Below, piece by piece: positions 15,237-23,197 of a DNA stretch of 40,654 nt. The position numbers were made by a program, and so were the translations under genes. The notes below the pieces were generated by a model. That model did no database searches and had not been told where the DNA came from. It worked only from the letters and a program-made list of their open reading frames with translations. Source of the DNA: a virus; IMG/VR virus record IMGVR_UViG_3300027782_000156, positions 1 through 40,654 of that record; one strand, 5' to 3'. Numbering within the stretch: position 1 is the first letter of the stretch; every line of letters starts with the position of its first letter.

Positions 15237-15665
15237 TTATTCCAATTCAATATCCGGAAAAGCCTCACCAATAAGTTTCTTTGTGAGGAAAGGAATTTTT
15301 AAATCTTTTTGAATGCAACGAATCATTAAATTAGCCTCATCTTTATGAAGTGCTTCTAAAACAGAAATTAGAAGACTCTTTTGTTTTTCGGAGGTTAATC
15401 CTACTGCCCGGCGTGGATGATTCACAATAAACCGGTACATCTTAGAAACTTCATTATGTAGATACAGAACATTTAGTCCTGCAGGATCAACCGATGATTT
15501 ATATTCAGGAATTTCAACATCAAATTTTACATTTGGATTGAATGCCATAATTAAGAATTGAACAAAATTATTATTTGCATGTTTACGCAACACCTCAATT
15601 TTGTCAGATCGTTTTTCGGTTTTTTCAAAGAGTTCGAAAATCTCGTGGTACATTAAGTTGTTCAT
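15237..15665 (-). CDS. conserved T4-like phage protein, function unknown
   Basis: 142 residues, helical throughout, with no catalytic motif. The pattern LFEKTEKRSDKIEVLRKHAN, FLIMAFNPNVKFD and the VNHPRRAVGLTSEKQ segment recur in marine T4-like phages beside the RNase H gene. It lies 3 nt from the RNase H stop, so the two are co-expressed and may both act at the replication fork. That link is inference. Confidence 0.75.
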   Translation of the reverse strand: MNNLMYHEIFELFEKTEKRSDKIEVLRKHANNNFVQFLIMAFNPNVKFDVEIPEYKSSVDPAGLNVLYLHNEVSKMYRFIVNHPRRAVGLTSEKQKSLLISVLEALHKDEANLMIRCIQKDLKIPFLTKKLIGEAFPDIELE

Positions 15666-15668
15666 ATT

Positions 15669-16508
15669 TTAAAATTCATCAATAACAGCCAACAGGTTCA
15701 TCAACTTGTTTGCAATCATATAGTTCATAAATTGCTGGCGATTAGCTGGCTTTGTCTCCATGTATGTATCTATAATATTTTTGGAAAGACTTTCTGGAAT
15801 ACAAGAGAGGTCAATCAACTGTTTATTGCGCGACCAATTACGTTTTAGGGTATCTGACATTTCGCCACGGACTTGTTCCATGATGTTGTTCATGGCTTTT
15901 TCAGTAATAGGTTTTTGGCGAACGCCTTCAATCAGACAATTATCTGGAGACAATACATTAGGAACGCCATCACCACTATCTCCACGAATAATCAATTCGA
16001 AAAGTTGTTTCTCGGCATCCTCTGTCTTAATATTCTTTTTCATACTTGGAGAATATTGAAAAACCTTTGGATTAGTTTGTAGCTGAACGAAATCTTTATC
16101 ACTCGAAAGAATCATAATATTCTCTCGTTGACCGTATGTTTGTGTAAGCACACCAATAATGTCATCAGCTTCGGCACCATAAATTTCAATCACTTTATAT
16201 GGTGAATTAACTTTTAATTCTTCACGAATCTTGGACATACATTCGAAAATGGATGCCCAATCATGTCCGGATGCGTCACGGTTTTTCTTGCGTAAACCTT
16301 TATAGGCAGGAAATACTTCACGGCGCCAGTAGCTTTTACTGTCACATGCAATAACGACTTCGCCGTATTCGCGGAATTTTCGAACGTTAGCCCGAATAGT
16401 ATTGAGAACCATGTGGCGAACCAACGATTCTTCAACTGGAGTTTTGCTGGAACCAATTTGTTCCATAAGGTTGGCAATTACAACCTGGTTAAAGTCAAAT
16501 ATAATCAT
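15669..16508 (-). CDS. rnh: T4 RNase H-like 5'-3' nuclease
   Basis: 279 residues, FEN-1/5'-nuclease family, similar in length to the 305 of T4 RNase H, which removes RNA primers from Okazaki fragments. Metal-site blocks are IFDFNQV (Asp5), ACDSKSYWRREVFPAYKG, AEADDIIGVL, SSDKDFVQL and RGDSGDGVPN. The end KLMNLLAVIDEF parallels the T4 C-terminus that binds gp32. This supports joint action with the gp32 gene at the left edge. Confidence 0.92.
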   Translation of the reverse strand: MIIFDFNQVVIANLMEQIGSSKTPVEESLVRHMVLNTIRANVRKFREYGEVVIACDSKSYWRREVFPAYKGLRKKNRDASGHDWASIFECMSKIREELKVNSPYKVIEIYGAEADDIIGVLTQTYGQRENIMILSSDKDFVQLQTNPKVFQYSPSMKKNIKTEDAEKQLFELIIRGDSGDGVPNVLSPDNCLIEGVRQKPITEKAMNNIMEQVRGEMSDTLKRNWSRNKQLIDLSCIPESLSKNIIDTYMETKPANRQQFMNYMIANKLMNLLAVIDEF

Positions 16509-16547
16509 GATTCAAGTATAACATAGTCAATTACAAAAGGCAGGCAA

Positions 16548-17594
16548 TTATAGCACACGGAGAAGTATTGTATCTCGATTGATACGACCACCCAACAAAG
16601 ATTCTTTGGTGGTAAGTTTGCCAAGTAAATTACGGAGAACAATCTTGCCGGCTTTCATGGCTTCAGGTAAAACCTCTGCAGGTTTACGTATTGCTTTTTG
16701 TACGGATTTTGATTCACTGTAATTAAGCAAACAGGAACCTTTTACGGTAAATCCACCGGCATCCTCGGCAATATAAGCACCAAGTTTTTTGTATTTGGTA
16801 TTGTACACCCAAAGTTGCGTAGCACCAATTATTTGTTTAGCTGGAATCGACTGCAATTTCAACTCATCAAATTTATCCAAGTAAAGCATTTTAGACACCA
16901 ATTGTTCAGGTGTTTTTTTCTTAACTTTACGTGGCTTACGGTTAATCTTTGCTTCGCCTGCAATTTTCATTGCATCCAGAATAATACTATCACAATACGC
17001 AATCAATTTTTTCAATTGAGGTCTTGTGAAATTACTATAGCCTTCTTTTATTTGTTTGTCATCCGTATTCAGGACTTCATCAAATTCTATACGGCGTTTT
17101 CTGAAAATTTCAATTAATTTGGCGGCGTGCATACCTTTGGCTTTTTCTTGCATCAAAGCCATTGGCGATTTTTCAATCTTAAAATCACTTTCAATATACT
17201 CATCTATGGCGCCTTCTAACTCTCCGGCAATTTCACCAATCTTTTCACGCAAACGTTCTTGGATTGAAATTGTCGGTACTGTTTCAGTAACAACAGTTGG
17301 TGCCTGTACTTCAGCCACCAATACTTGTTTTAATTGGTTAGTAATAAATAAATTGCCTTTTTCACCAATGTTATTTCCATTAGTCAAAAGACGGCAAATC
17401 CAACCAAGGGTTAGATAACTGCCAGAAGTATCAATACGACCAGGAATTTTATTTTTCTTGGCATATTCTAAAATAAAATTTTGGGCATCTTTGTTCTCAA
17501 AATTTTGATGATACCAATTTAATGCATTCATCAAATTAATATTGGACATTTCACCAACAAATTTTGGTTCTTCAATTTTTGGAAGCCGAGCCAT
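16548..17594 (-). CDS. conserved phage protein, function unknown (348 aa)
   Basis: An N-terminal helical part (INLMNALNWYHQNFENKDA) is followed by an acidic coiled-coil-prone stretch near 110-170 (QERLREKIGEIAGELEGAID) and a basic hinge with NRKPRKVKKKTPEQ near 225. The C-terminal domain has ATQLWVYNTKYKKLGAYIAE, which looks like a beta-rich fold. I do not recognise a named family, though the layout resembles a conserved hypothetical of T4-like phages. Its start overlaps the upstream gene by 23 nt. Confidence 0.75.
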   Translation of the reverse strand: MARLPKIEEPKFVGEMSNINLMNALNWYHQNFENKDAQNFILEYAKKNKIPGRIDTSGSYLTLGWICRLLTNGNNIGEKGNLFITNQLKQVLVAEVQAPTVVTETVPTISIQERLREKIGEIAGELEGAIDEYIESDFKIEKSPMALMQEKAKGMHAAKLIEIFRKRRIEFDEVLNTDDKQIKEGYSNFTRPQLKKLIAYCDSIILDAMKIAGEAKINRKPRKVKKKTPEQLVSKMLYLDKFDELKLQSIPAKQIIGATQLWVYNTKYKKLGAYIAEDAGGFTVKGSCLLNYSESKSVQKAIRKPAEVLPEAMKAGKIVLRNLLGKLTTKESLLGGRINRDTILLRVL

Positions 17595-17862
17595 TTTTTA
17601 AATCCTCAAAAGAATAATTCCGATAGGTTACTACGGTGCGAATGCCATCAGGTAATTCGCGGTAGGCTTTTGCCATATTGTTTGCTACTTCACGTGCATC
17701 AAGTTCTAATAAAGGCACACAATCATTAAAAGTTTTTGTTAATACCTCAGTATTGATGTAACGTTTCATATCACATGCATAACCTTCATACAAATCTTCA
17801 TAGTTGTCCATACCAGCGACACGAAAACCATCACTGGTCATTAGTATATAAATTCCACGCAT
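17572..17862 (-). CDS. 96-residue protein of unknown function
   Basis: Begins MRGIYILMTSDGFRVAG and has a YEDLYEGYACDMKRY middle followed by a helical EVANNMAKAYREL and a final strand VVTYRNYSFED. It looks like a small alpha/beta protein. Coupled by TAATG to the 44-residue gene upstream and overlapping the next gene. No family recognised. Confidence 0.65.
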   Translation of the reverse strand: MRGIYILMTSDGFRVAGMDNYEDLYEGYACDMKRYINTEVLTKTFNDCVPLLELDAREVANNMAKAYRELPDGIRTVVTYRNYSFEDLKNGSASKN

Positions 17863-17996
17863 TATCCAAACTCACATTCTGGTTCATCCTCATACCCATA
17901 ATATTTGGCCATGGCCAATAGTTCTGCATCAGTCAACTCTGGAGAGACTGGCGAATCTTCATACAAATCTTGGAGTGTTTCAATATTTTTCATCAT
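17862..17996 (-). CDS. acidic 44-residue protein
   Basis: ATG 17996 (a second ATG follows directly). The peptide reads LQDLYEDSPVSPELTDAELL and ends in an acidic EDEPECEFG. The DSPVSPELTDAEL motif recurs in small proteins of T4-like phages. Its stop overlaps the next start as TAATG, which supports translation. Confidence 0.65.
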   Translation of the reverse strand: MMKNIETLQDLYEDSPVSPELTDAELLAMAKYYGYEDEPECEFG

Positions 17997-18003
17997 AAGT
18001 CCA

Positions 18004-18126
18004 TTATAACATATCTACAATTTCAATGCAAGTGTTTTTTAAGCCTCTGGCATAAATTTCGGCACAAGCAAAAACGATAAAGATGCCGACAACTTGGTTA
18101 TCGGCAATAACTATAAATCTTTTCAT
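18004..18126 (-). CDS. 40-residue hydrophobic protein
   Basis: ATG 18126 overlaps the upstream stop as ATGA, giving a 40-codon frame with a hydrophobic centre (VVGIFIVFACAEIYA) and a short charged end. It may insert in the membrane. No ribosome-binding site is apparent, so coupling to the upstream gene would be needed. Confidence 0.45.
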   Translation of the reverse strand: MKRFIVIADNQVVGIFIVFACAEIYARGLKNTCIEIVDML

Positions 18127-18533
18127 TTTACAATAAAAGGTTTATCCCATTGACCAATTTGAATATTTATATAATATGCAGTATCAAAATAATCAGTCAT
18201 TGCATCCGAATTATCATAATAATCAGCGGCATACATTGATTTTACAATTCGGTCCATAATATCTAGTGATTTACCAGAAAAATGTTCTTTATAATGATAC
18301 TGATTTACTTGTTCATATGCAGTCGTATTTGGTTTAAACCCACGGGCTACTTGATAGGAATCTTTGGAGCAAGTTTCATTACTATTAGCAATCAAATCAA
18401 TTGGTGCTGATTTAATTGTACAAGTAATAGAAAGAGAGGTGCAACGCAACGAAAATTTAACGCCGGTGCCTTTGAGGTTTTTGTCCAGCATCGCTTTAAT
18501 TTTAGCTTTGCGTTCTTGGTTCATATAAGCCAT
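18123..18533 (-). CDS. conserved phage/bacterial protein, function unknown (136 aa)
   Basis: Opens with MAYMNQERKAKIKAMLDKNL and a GTGVKFSLRCTSLSITCTIKS strand pair, a layout I recognise from uncharacterised phage and plasmid proteins. The C-terminal half is Tyr/Asp-rich (YAADYYDNSDAMTDYFDTAYY). No catalytic motif seen. It has its own early-type promoter at 18566-18594. Confidence 0.75.
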   Translation of the reverse strand: MAYMNQERKAKIKAMLDKNLKGTGVKFSLRCTSLSITCTIKSAPIDLIANSNETCSKDSYQVARGFKPNTTAYEQVNQYHYKEHFSGKSLDIMDRIVKSMYAADYYDNSDAMTDYFDTAYYINIQIGQWDKPFIVK

Positions 18534-18565
18534 TTTAAATCCTTTTCAATCAATCAACAAGACCT

Positions 18566-18594
18566 ATTGTATCATAGGCAGGCAACATTGTCAA
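18566..18594 (-). promoter_or_regulatory. early-type sigma-70 promoter
   Basis: TTGACA (18589-18594), 17 nt, TACAAT (18566-18571) on the minus strand. It is followed by AGGTCTTGTTGATTGATTGA, almost the same as at the next promoter 18827-18854. The -35 box overlaps the stop of the upstream gene. Confidence 0.85.
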
Positions 18595-18794
18595 GCGAAT
18601 ACTTGACTAATTTGGTCGGAATCCATCAGAAATTTAGTTCTAACTTCACCAAACACAGTAACAGGAATATCTAATACTATTGTGTTAGATACTTTTCCGC
18701 CATACTTAACACGGCTTTCAACTACTGTACCGATGAACACAAATTCATCCAAATATTTACCCGAAACTTTTTTACCTTCTAAATTCCAAGACAT
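18591..18794 (-). CDS. 67-residue beta-rich protein of unknown function
   Basis: The sequence alternates like a small beta barrel (EFVFIGTVVESRVKYGGKV, NTIVLDIPVTVFGEVRTKFL) of the SH3/OB size class. Not assigned to a family. The first gene after the 18827-18854 promoter and the last minus-strand gene before the plus-strand operon. Confidence 0.65.
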   Translation of the reverse strand: MSWNLEGKKVSGKYLDEFVFIGTVVESRVKYGGKVSNTIVLDIPVTVFGEVRTKFLMDSDQISQVFA

Positions 18795-18826
18795 ATCAGC
18801 ACCTTTTCAATCAATCAACAGTACCT

Positions 18827-18854
18827 ATTATACAGAAATTTGCAAGAATGTCAA
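18827..18854 (-). promoter_or_regulatory. early-type sigma-70 promoter
   Basis: TTGACA (18849-18854), 16 nt, TATAAT (18827-18832) on the minus strand, diverging from the late promoter of the plus-strand operon 44 bp away. Confidence 0.88.
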
Positions 18855-18897
18855 TATAAGAAAAAAGTTCTCAACATTTTTAGTCAAGTATTTAGAA

Positions 18898-18905
18898 TAT
18901 AAATA
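18898..18905 (+). promoter_or_regulatory. T4-type late promoter octamer for the plus-strand operon
   Basis: TATAAATA, the exact T4 late consensus recognised by gp55-polymerase with gp33 and the clamp. It lies 50 nt upstream of the first ATG of the operon. No convincing sigma-70 -35/-10 pair was seen here, so the operon is probably late, in contrast to the early promoters around it. Confidence 0.7.
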
Positions 18906-18955
18906 CTAAAATATGATAATGTTATCAAATTTATCAAATTTAATGGAAATTTACA

Positions 18956-19783
18956 ATGAAAAAATTATTTGCTTTGTTGGCTTTGTTGTTCATTACGGCT
19001 ACGTATGCACAGTTACCCACATCAACAATTCCTTTACCACCAGATATCGCCACAATTAAGAAAGCCAATGTTCTTATTGTGGCAATGACCAAAAAAGATG
19101 TTCCTCCTTTCTTTTCGGGAGAAGGAGATAGCATTCACGGTCTTGACGTTGAAATTGCACAAAGAATTGGTGTATTACTTGGAGTTCCTGTACAGTTTAG
19201 ACGAGATGCAGAAAGTTTTGCTGAGGTTGTTGAACAGGTTAGGGACGGTAGAGCAGACATTGCGGTTAGTAAATTGTCCGTAACAGGTCCTCGATTACAG
19301 GTTGTTAGATTTAGCGATCCCTATGTCAAGCTAAAGCAAAGTTTAATTATTAATCGTTTATGGCTCAGTCAAAACAGTCAAGGTAAAGAAACATATCAAG
19401 TGATTCGCGATTTCAATGGAAAAATAAGTTTCATCAAAAACTCCAGCTATGATACATTTGCACGAATTAATTTTCCTAATGCAACTTTTCTTCCTGAAGA
19501 AAAGTGGGATGTAATCATTGATAGAGTTACACGTGGAGATATTGCTGCTGCTTACCGTGACGAGTTTGAAATTAAGAAAATTAGTTTTGAAAAGCCAGAT
19601 GCTGCAATCAGCACCAAGACAATTACAATTTCTGACAGTGTGGATTATATTGCCGTAGCAGTTAACCCAAAAGCAATTCAATTGCTAAGTATGGTTAATT
19701 ACGTTATTAAAAATGAATACAACAACATTGACACTAAAAAGTTAATGGACAGATATAAAGCAGAAAAAAAGGATAAAAAATGA
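18956..19783 (+). CDS. periplasmic solute-binding protein (SBP_bac_3, amino acid type)
   Basis: 275 residues. A Sec signal peptide (about 1-18, cleaved after TYA) has no lipobox. The mature protein shows the family-3 solute-binding fold: VPPFFSGEGDSIHGLDVEIAQRI near 50-70, GRADIAVSKLSVTGPRLQVVRFSDPYV near 99-125 and a C-terminal NPKAIQLLSMVNYVI helix. Normally it captures polar amino acids for an ABC transporter, but no ABC permease or ATPase is present. The next gene, overlapping by ATGA, is a DAACS symporter. Whether the two cooperate is open. The ATG has GGAAA upstream. Confidence 0.87.
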   Translation: MKKLFALLALLFITATYAQLPTSTIPLPPDIATIKKANVLIVAMTKKDVPPFFSGEGDSIHGLDVEIAQRIGVLLGVPVQFRRDAESFAEVVEQVRDGRADIAVSKLSVTGPRLQVVRFSDPYVKLKQSLIINRLWLSQNSQGKETYQVIRDFNGKISFIKNSSYDTFARINFPNATFLPEEKWDVIIDRVTRGDIAAAYRDEFEIKKISFEKPDAAISTKTITISDSVDYIAVAVNPKAIQLLSMVNYVIKNEYNNIDTKKLMDRYKAEKKDKK

Positions 19784-21054
19784 TCTCCCACTTGAAAACA
19801 TTCTTAACTAGTCCATGGACTATTCTTGGTTCAATTGTATTAGGTATTCTTGGTGGAGTTTATACCCCTGACTTTAGCATGAACCTTGACAGCATTGGTA
19901 GTATCTATATCAGTTTGTTAAAAGTAGTTGTGCTACCATTCTTGTTGGCAACTATTCTAGTTGGTATCATAGGACTATTACAAAAAGAAGGTAGTGAAAC
20001 ACTTATAAGGAAAATTATCATTGGTTTTGTGGGAAGTATGTTTTTGGCCGCAGTCATTGGTGTTGGTACTGTGTTAGTCACTGGTACAGAAATGACTCCA
20101 CAAAAGAAGACTGAGTTTGGTGTATTAGTCAACAACAAAGACACAGGAACTGATTTAAATATAACATTACATGAGCCAATGCCAACAGCACCTCCAATCA
20201 GTGCTGGTAAGATGGCTGAGAAGTTTATTCCAGAAAACATTTTCAACACACTTAACAATGGTGAGAGTTTGAAGATTGTTATCTTCTGTTTGATCTTTGG
20301 TGTTGCACTAGGACATTTAAAAACAGAAGGACAACGCATGTTGGTTGAAGTACTAAAGAGTGTTCAACAGGCAAGTATAAGTATCTTTAAGTTCCTAAAC
20401 TACTTCTTACCATTCGCATTGTTAGCAATGATTAGCAGTCAAGTTGGTAAAGTTGGGGTGGGCATCTTTATGACCATGTTTGACTTTGTATTTCAACAGT
20501 TTGTTGGTGGAGTACTTGTTATTGTTGCAGGTACTGTAGTAATATGGATGCGTAGTGGATTGAGTTTGATGACCGTTATTAAAGAAACTAAAGAAACATT
20601 GATTGTTGCTATTAGTTCACGTAGTTCATTAGCTTGTATTCCATATGCACAAGAAGCATTACATAGATTGCATTTCGACAAAGGTGGTGTTGAACTAACT
20701 GTTCCGCTAAGTTTTACTGTCAACAGAATTGGTAGTATTGTTTATTATGCGATTGCCACGGTGTTTATTGCTAACATTTATGATTCACCATTGGGTGCTG
20801 TGGGATTGTTAGTAGTATTGTTTGGTAGTATCTTGGCTGGTTTGGCAAGTGCAGGTACAACAGGTATCCTTACTGTTGCAACCGTGGCGGTTGTTTGTGA
20901 CTTGTTAAAACTACCAAGTGAAGCTGTATTAGTTTTGCTAATTGCAGTTGATCCATTAATGGATATGATTCGTACAGCAAGTCATGTACATGGCAATATT
21001 GCAGTAACCTCATTTGTCTGTGACAAAGAAGCAACCGACAATGGACAAAGCTAA
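19780..21054 (+). CDS. DAACS-family glutamate/dicarboxylate symporter, atypical cation site
   Basis: 424 residues with about eight transmembrane helices and two re-entrant loops, standard DAACS length. HP1 is AISSRSSLACIPYAQEAL, a variant of the serine-rich motif. TM7 has NRIGS where the canonical Na+-binding motif is NMDGT. HP2 has LASAGTTGI. TM8 reads DPLMDMIRTASHVHGN: the two Asp residues and the Arg that binds the substrate side-chain carboxylate are kept, while the Asn and terminal Asp of the canonical NVxGD are His and Asn. It should bind an acidic amino acid or C4-dicarboxylate, but Na+ coupling is doubtful. Sits in the inner membrane. Confidence 0.9.
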   Translation: MISHLKTFLTSPWTILGSIVLGILGGVYTPDFSMNLDSIGSIYISLLKVVVLPFLLATILVGIIGLLQKEGSETLIRKIIIGFVGSMFLAAVIGVGTVLVTGTEMTPQKKTEFGVLVNNKDTGTDLNITLHEPMPTAPPISAGKMAEKFIPENIFNTLNNGESLKIVIFCLIFGVALGHLKTEGQRMLVEVLKSVQQASISIFKFLNYFLPFALLAMISSQVGKVGVGIFMTMFDFVFQQFVGGVLVIVAGTVVIWMRSGLSLMTVIKETKETLIVAISSRSSLACIPYAQEALHRLHFDKGGVELTVPLSFTVNRIGSIVYYAIATVFIANIYDSPLGAVGLLVVLFGSILAGLASAGTTGILTVATVAVVCDLLKLPSEAVLVLLIAVDPLMDMIRTASHVHGNIAVTSFVCDKEATDNGQS

Positions 21055-21649
21055 GGAAATACTTCTTAGTTTATTGACTTGGATAGGCGAGAGTCCATTT
21101 CGCCTATTTGCGGTTATAATTTTATGTGTATTTGGATTTGGTGGTTGGTTTTTATATTCTGAAAAAGATGCATTTATGGCAAGTTATCGTGCCGAACAAG
21201 CATTACCGCGTATGAACGGAGAATATGAAAAAGCCTCAAATTTTATATTGAAATATAGTCAAGCAGAATTGATTGCAGTATTTCAAGTCAATACAATATT
21301 GAACACGCGCAAGCTAGTTTATTTTACTACTCGCAGCGGTGGAATTGAAAAAGATTACTATGGCACAGATGTTGGTCTACTGACTAAAAATTACGACAAT
21401 AATAATGATGTGATTTCAATGATGTCGGGAAAAGTACCATGTCAAGATTACCTAACACCTCAAAGTTTTATGGGATTCGTTTATGTTGAAAGAGGCGTAA
21501 AATATATGTGTCGTATAAGTGTACCTGCGGAACCCGGTACATTTATTGGACAAATTTCAGTTGGATGGAAATCAAAACCTGACCCAGATGAGGTTGCTAA
21601 TGAGCAAGCTGTGATGCATGTTGCTAGTAGTTTATTATTTAAAAAATGA
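21041..21649 (+). CDS. single-pass membrane protein with soluble domain, unknown
   Basis: 202 residues from the ATG at 21041, which overlaps the symporter stop; a start at 21014 in the same frame is possible but lies deeper in the symporter. One membrane segment (LFAVIILCVFGFGGWFLY, near residue 22-39) is followed by a soluble domain of about 155 residues with two cysteines. A positive-inside count (few charges before, KDA after) leaves the orientation open. No family recognised. Its place in the transporter operon suggests an accessory or regulatory subunit. Confidence 0.75.
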   Translation: MDKAKEILLSLLTWIGESPFRLFAVIILCVFGFGGWFLYSEKDAFMASYRAEQALPRMNGEYEKASNFILKYSQAELIAVFQVNTILNTRKLVYFTTRSGGIEKDYYGTDVGLLTKNYDNNNDVISMMSGKVPCQDYLTPQSFMGFVYVERGVKYMCRISVPAEPGTFIGQISVGWKSKPDPDEVANEQAVMHVASSLLFKK

Positions 21650-21714
21650 TGAGACTTCCTTCTGTTATATTCTGTGGCATCATAATAATTATTTTACTGA
21701 TTGTACTGTTATGA
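21646..21714 (+). CDS. 22-residue transmembrane micropeptide
   Basis: ATG 21646 overlaps the upstream stop (ATGA), and its own TGA overlaps the racemase ATG (ATGA). After MMRLPS the peptide is a single hydrophobic helix rich in Ile and Leu (VIFCGIIIIILLIVLL). Such micropeptides can be transporter subunits. The double overlap is the main evidence that it is real. It may alternatively serve only to couple translation. Confidence 0.55.
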   Translation: MMRLPSVIFCGIIIIILLIVLL

Positions 21715-22406
21715 AAAAGTTGGGGGTTTTGGGTGGAATGGGTCCAGCAGCCAGTGCAGAGTTTGTGACAAGATTAATTAAAAAAACTCCTGCTACTAAA
21801 GACCAAGATCATATTCCATTTGTTCTCTGGAATGAACCACAAATTCCGGACCGTAGCATCAGTATGCGTAATGGTGATGATAATCCTTTGCCGTACTTGC
21901 TGGATGGCATACAAGCATTAAAATTTACCGGGTGTGATTTAATAGTCATACCCTGTAACACAGCACATTTTTGGCATCACGAACTAATTAAACAAAATAT
22001 TCCTATCATTCACATCGTTGACAGTATAGCAGACGCATTACGTGAGGTTGATGTTAGCAATTCGACCATAGGAATTATGGGCACACAAGCTACGATTGAA
22101 TTTGGTTTGTATCAATACAGGTTGAATAAACTGGGATGGAATTGTATTGTACCTTCCACACTAGAGATGGATACATTAGTCCAACCTGCAATTGATTTAA
22201 TTAAAGGTGGAAATATTGTCCAAGCTCATTCAATGTTAATGTCTGTTGTAGGAAGTCTAATAGATCGTGGTGCAACAGCAGTGATATTAGGGTGTACAGA
22301 GATACCTCTGGCAGTAACAGCGGCCTATCAAGATGGTATCCCCATAGTCAACAGCATTGATAGCTTAGTTAATGCTGTGGTCAAACGCTACTCATTTGTT
22401 AGCTAA
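21711..22406 (+). CDS. aspartate/glutamate racemase family protein
   Basis: 231 residues from ATG 21711. The glycine-rich start KKLGVLGGMGPAAS and the two catalytic cysteines of the family are present: Cys82 in VIPCNTAH and a second in ILGCTEIPL near residue 190. The cofactor-free two-cysteine mechanism interconverts L- and D-Asp or Glu. A longer frame to 21618 overlaps the gene before it and was rejected. As the last gene of an operon with an acidic amino acid carrier, it may convert imported amino acids or feed D-Glu to the wall. Substrate is not provable from sequence. Confidence 0.88.
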   Translation: MKKLGVLGGMGPAASAEFVTRLIKKTPATKDQDHIPFVLWNEPQIPDRSISMRNGDDNPLPYLLDGIQALKFTGCDLIVIPCNTAHFWHHELIKQNIPIIHIVDSIADALREVDVSNSTIGIMGTQATIEFGLYQYRLNKLGWNCIVPSTLEMDTLVQPAIDLIKGGNIVQAHSMLMSVVGSLIDRGATAVILGCTEIPLAVTAAYQDGIPIVNSIDSLVNAVVKRYSFVS

Positions 22407-22422
22407 TGGTCGTTGATAGCTT

Positions 22423-22914
22423 TCATCTTGTGTATCCATAGAACACTGCTATACCAATAAAACCTGTTATTGCTAATAATAGCACTGCAATTATTCCTCC
22501 AAACAGTACCTCGGCTAAATCTTGTTTGCGTTTGCGTTGTACCGCTCGATGTTTTTCTTCTAGTTCTCTACGTTCTTTTAACAGTCGTGTGTGCTCTCGA
22601 ACCATATTTTCCCAGATATCGCCATGACCGGACCAAATCAATAATTCTTTTATTTTTTTTCGATGTTCAGTAACTTGATTTGCCATCATAGATGTTTGAA
22701 ACGCCATACTTTCAAGTTCTGCGTTGGTCTTGCTCAACAGTTGCATCTTGACCTGTCCATTGGCTTTGTAAATATCTGAACTGAGATTTAGAAATTTGCC
22801 AATGTCTGTTATAATACCGTTGATATCTTTTCCTGTGCCAATGGCAGACTTAATCCCACCAACAACTTGTTGTACAGCAGCAAAAGCTAGTCCAATGCTC
22901 ACAGGATCGATCAT
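22423..22914 (-). CDS. coiled-coil membrane protein conserved in T4-like phages
   Basis: 163 residues. The start MIDPVSIGLAFAAVQQVVGGIKSAIGTGKD resembles a conserved protein of marine T4-like phages. A long charged helix with coiled-coil character (HTRLLKERRELEEKHRAVQRKRKQD) leads to a C-terminal membrane segment (VLFGGIIAVLLLAITGFIGIAV). It probably sits in the inner membrane with the coil in the cytoplasm. Function unknown. It converges with the racemase gene, 16 nt apart. Confidence 0.75.
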   Translation of the reverse strand: MIDPVSIGLAFAAVQQVVGGIKSAIGTGKDINGIITDIGKFLNLSSDIYKANGQVKMQLLSKTNAELESMAFQTSMMANQVTEHRKKIKELLIWSGHGDIWENMVREHTRLLKERRELEEKHRAVQRKRKQDLAEVLFGGIIAVLLLAITGFIGIAVFYGYTR

Positions 22915-23057
22915 ACATCACTTATTTGCGAGTGTAGTGTCAATAGCCTTTTGAATCTTGTCGTATCTACTAAAGTTTTCGAGTCATAGGTTGTCTGTGC
23001 GAAGGACAATGATGTAAGCATAACAAAAAGTACCGTCAGAGGTATCTTTTTGAGCAT
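22911..23057 (-). CDS. 48-residue exported protein
   Basis: ATG 23057 has AAGGA upstream and the stop overlaps the next start as ATGA. Residues 1-20 form a clear signal peptide (KKIPLTVLFVMLTSLSFA, cleaved before QTT). The mature peptide is only about 28 residues. An AATAAATA late-like octamer lies about 36 nt upstream (23093-23100). Function unknown. Confidence 0.6.
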   Translation of the reverse strand: MLKKIPLTVLFVMLTSLSFAQTTYDSKTLVDTTRFKRLLTLHSQISDV

Positions 23058-23120
23058 TTTATTTCCTTATTGCTTGAACGAGGTGTTCTGGATATTTATT
23101 AAACTTAAATGCTAAAGGTT

Positions 23121-23195
23121 ATGGTCCGGCGTAGAGGAATCGAACCTCTATAAAGACTTTAGAAGAATCTTGTCCTGTCCATTGAACGAACGCCA
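23121..23195 (-). tRNA. tRNA-Arg (TCT)
   Basis: Acceptor CTGGCGT/ACGCCGG with one U-G pair, anticodon loop CTTCTAA on a 5-bp stem, T-loop TTCGATT and encoded CCA. Reads AGA. It is the last tRNA of the array. Confidence 0.92.
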
Positions 23196-23197
23196 GA

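Noticed and set aside
18164-18171. TATAAATA on the minus strand as a late promoter
   Set aside because: It lies inside the 18123-18533 gene, and the genes after it look like part of a sigma-70-driven early-type run; probably chance in AT-rich DNA.
20493-20723. Minus-strand frame opposite the symporter
   Set aside because: Shadow of a well-supported membrane transporter gene.
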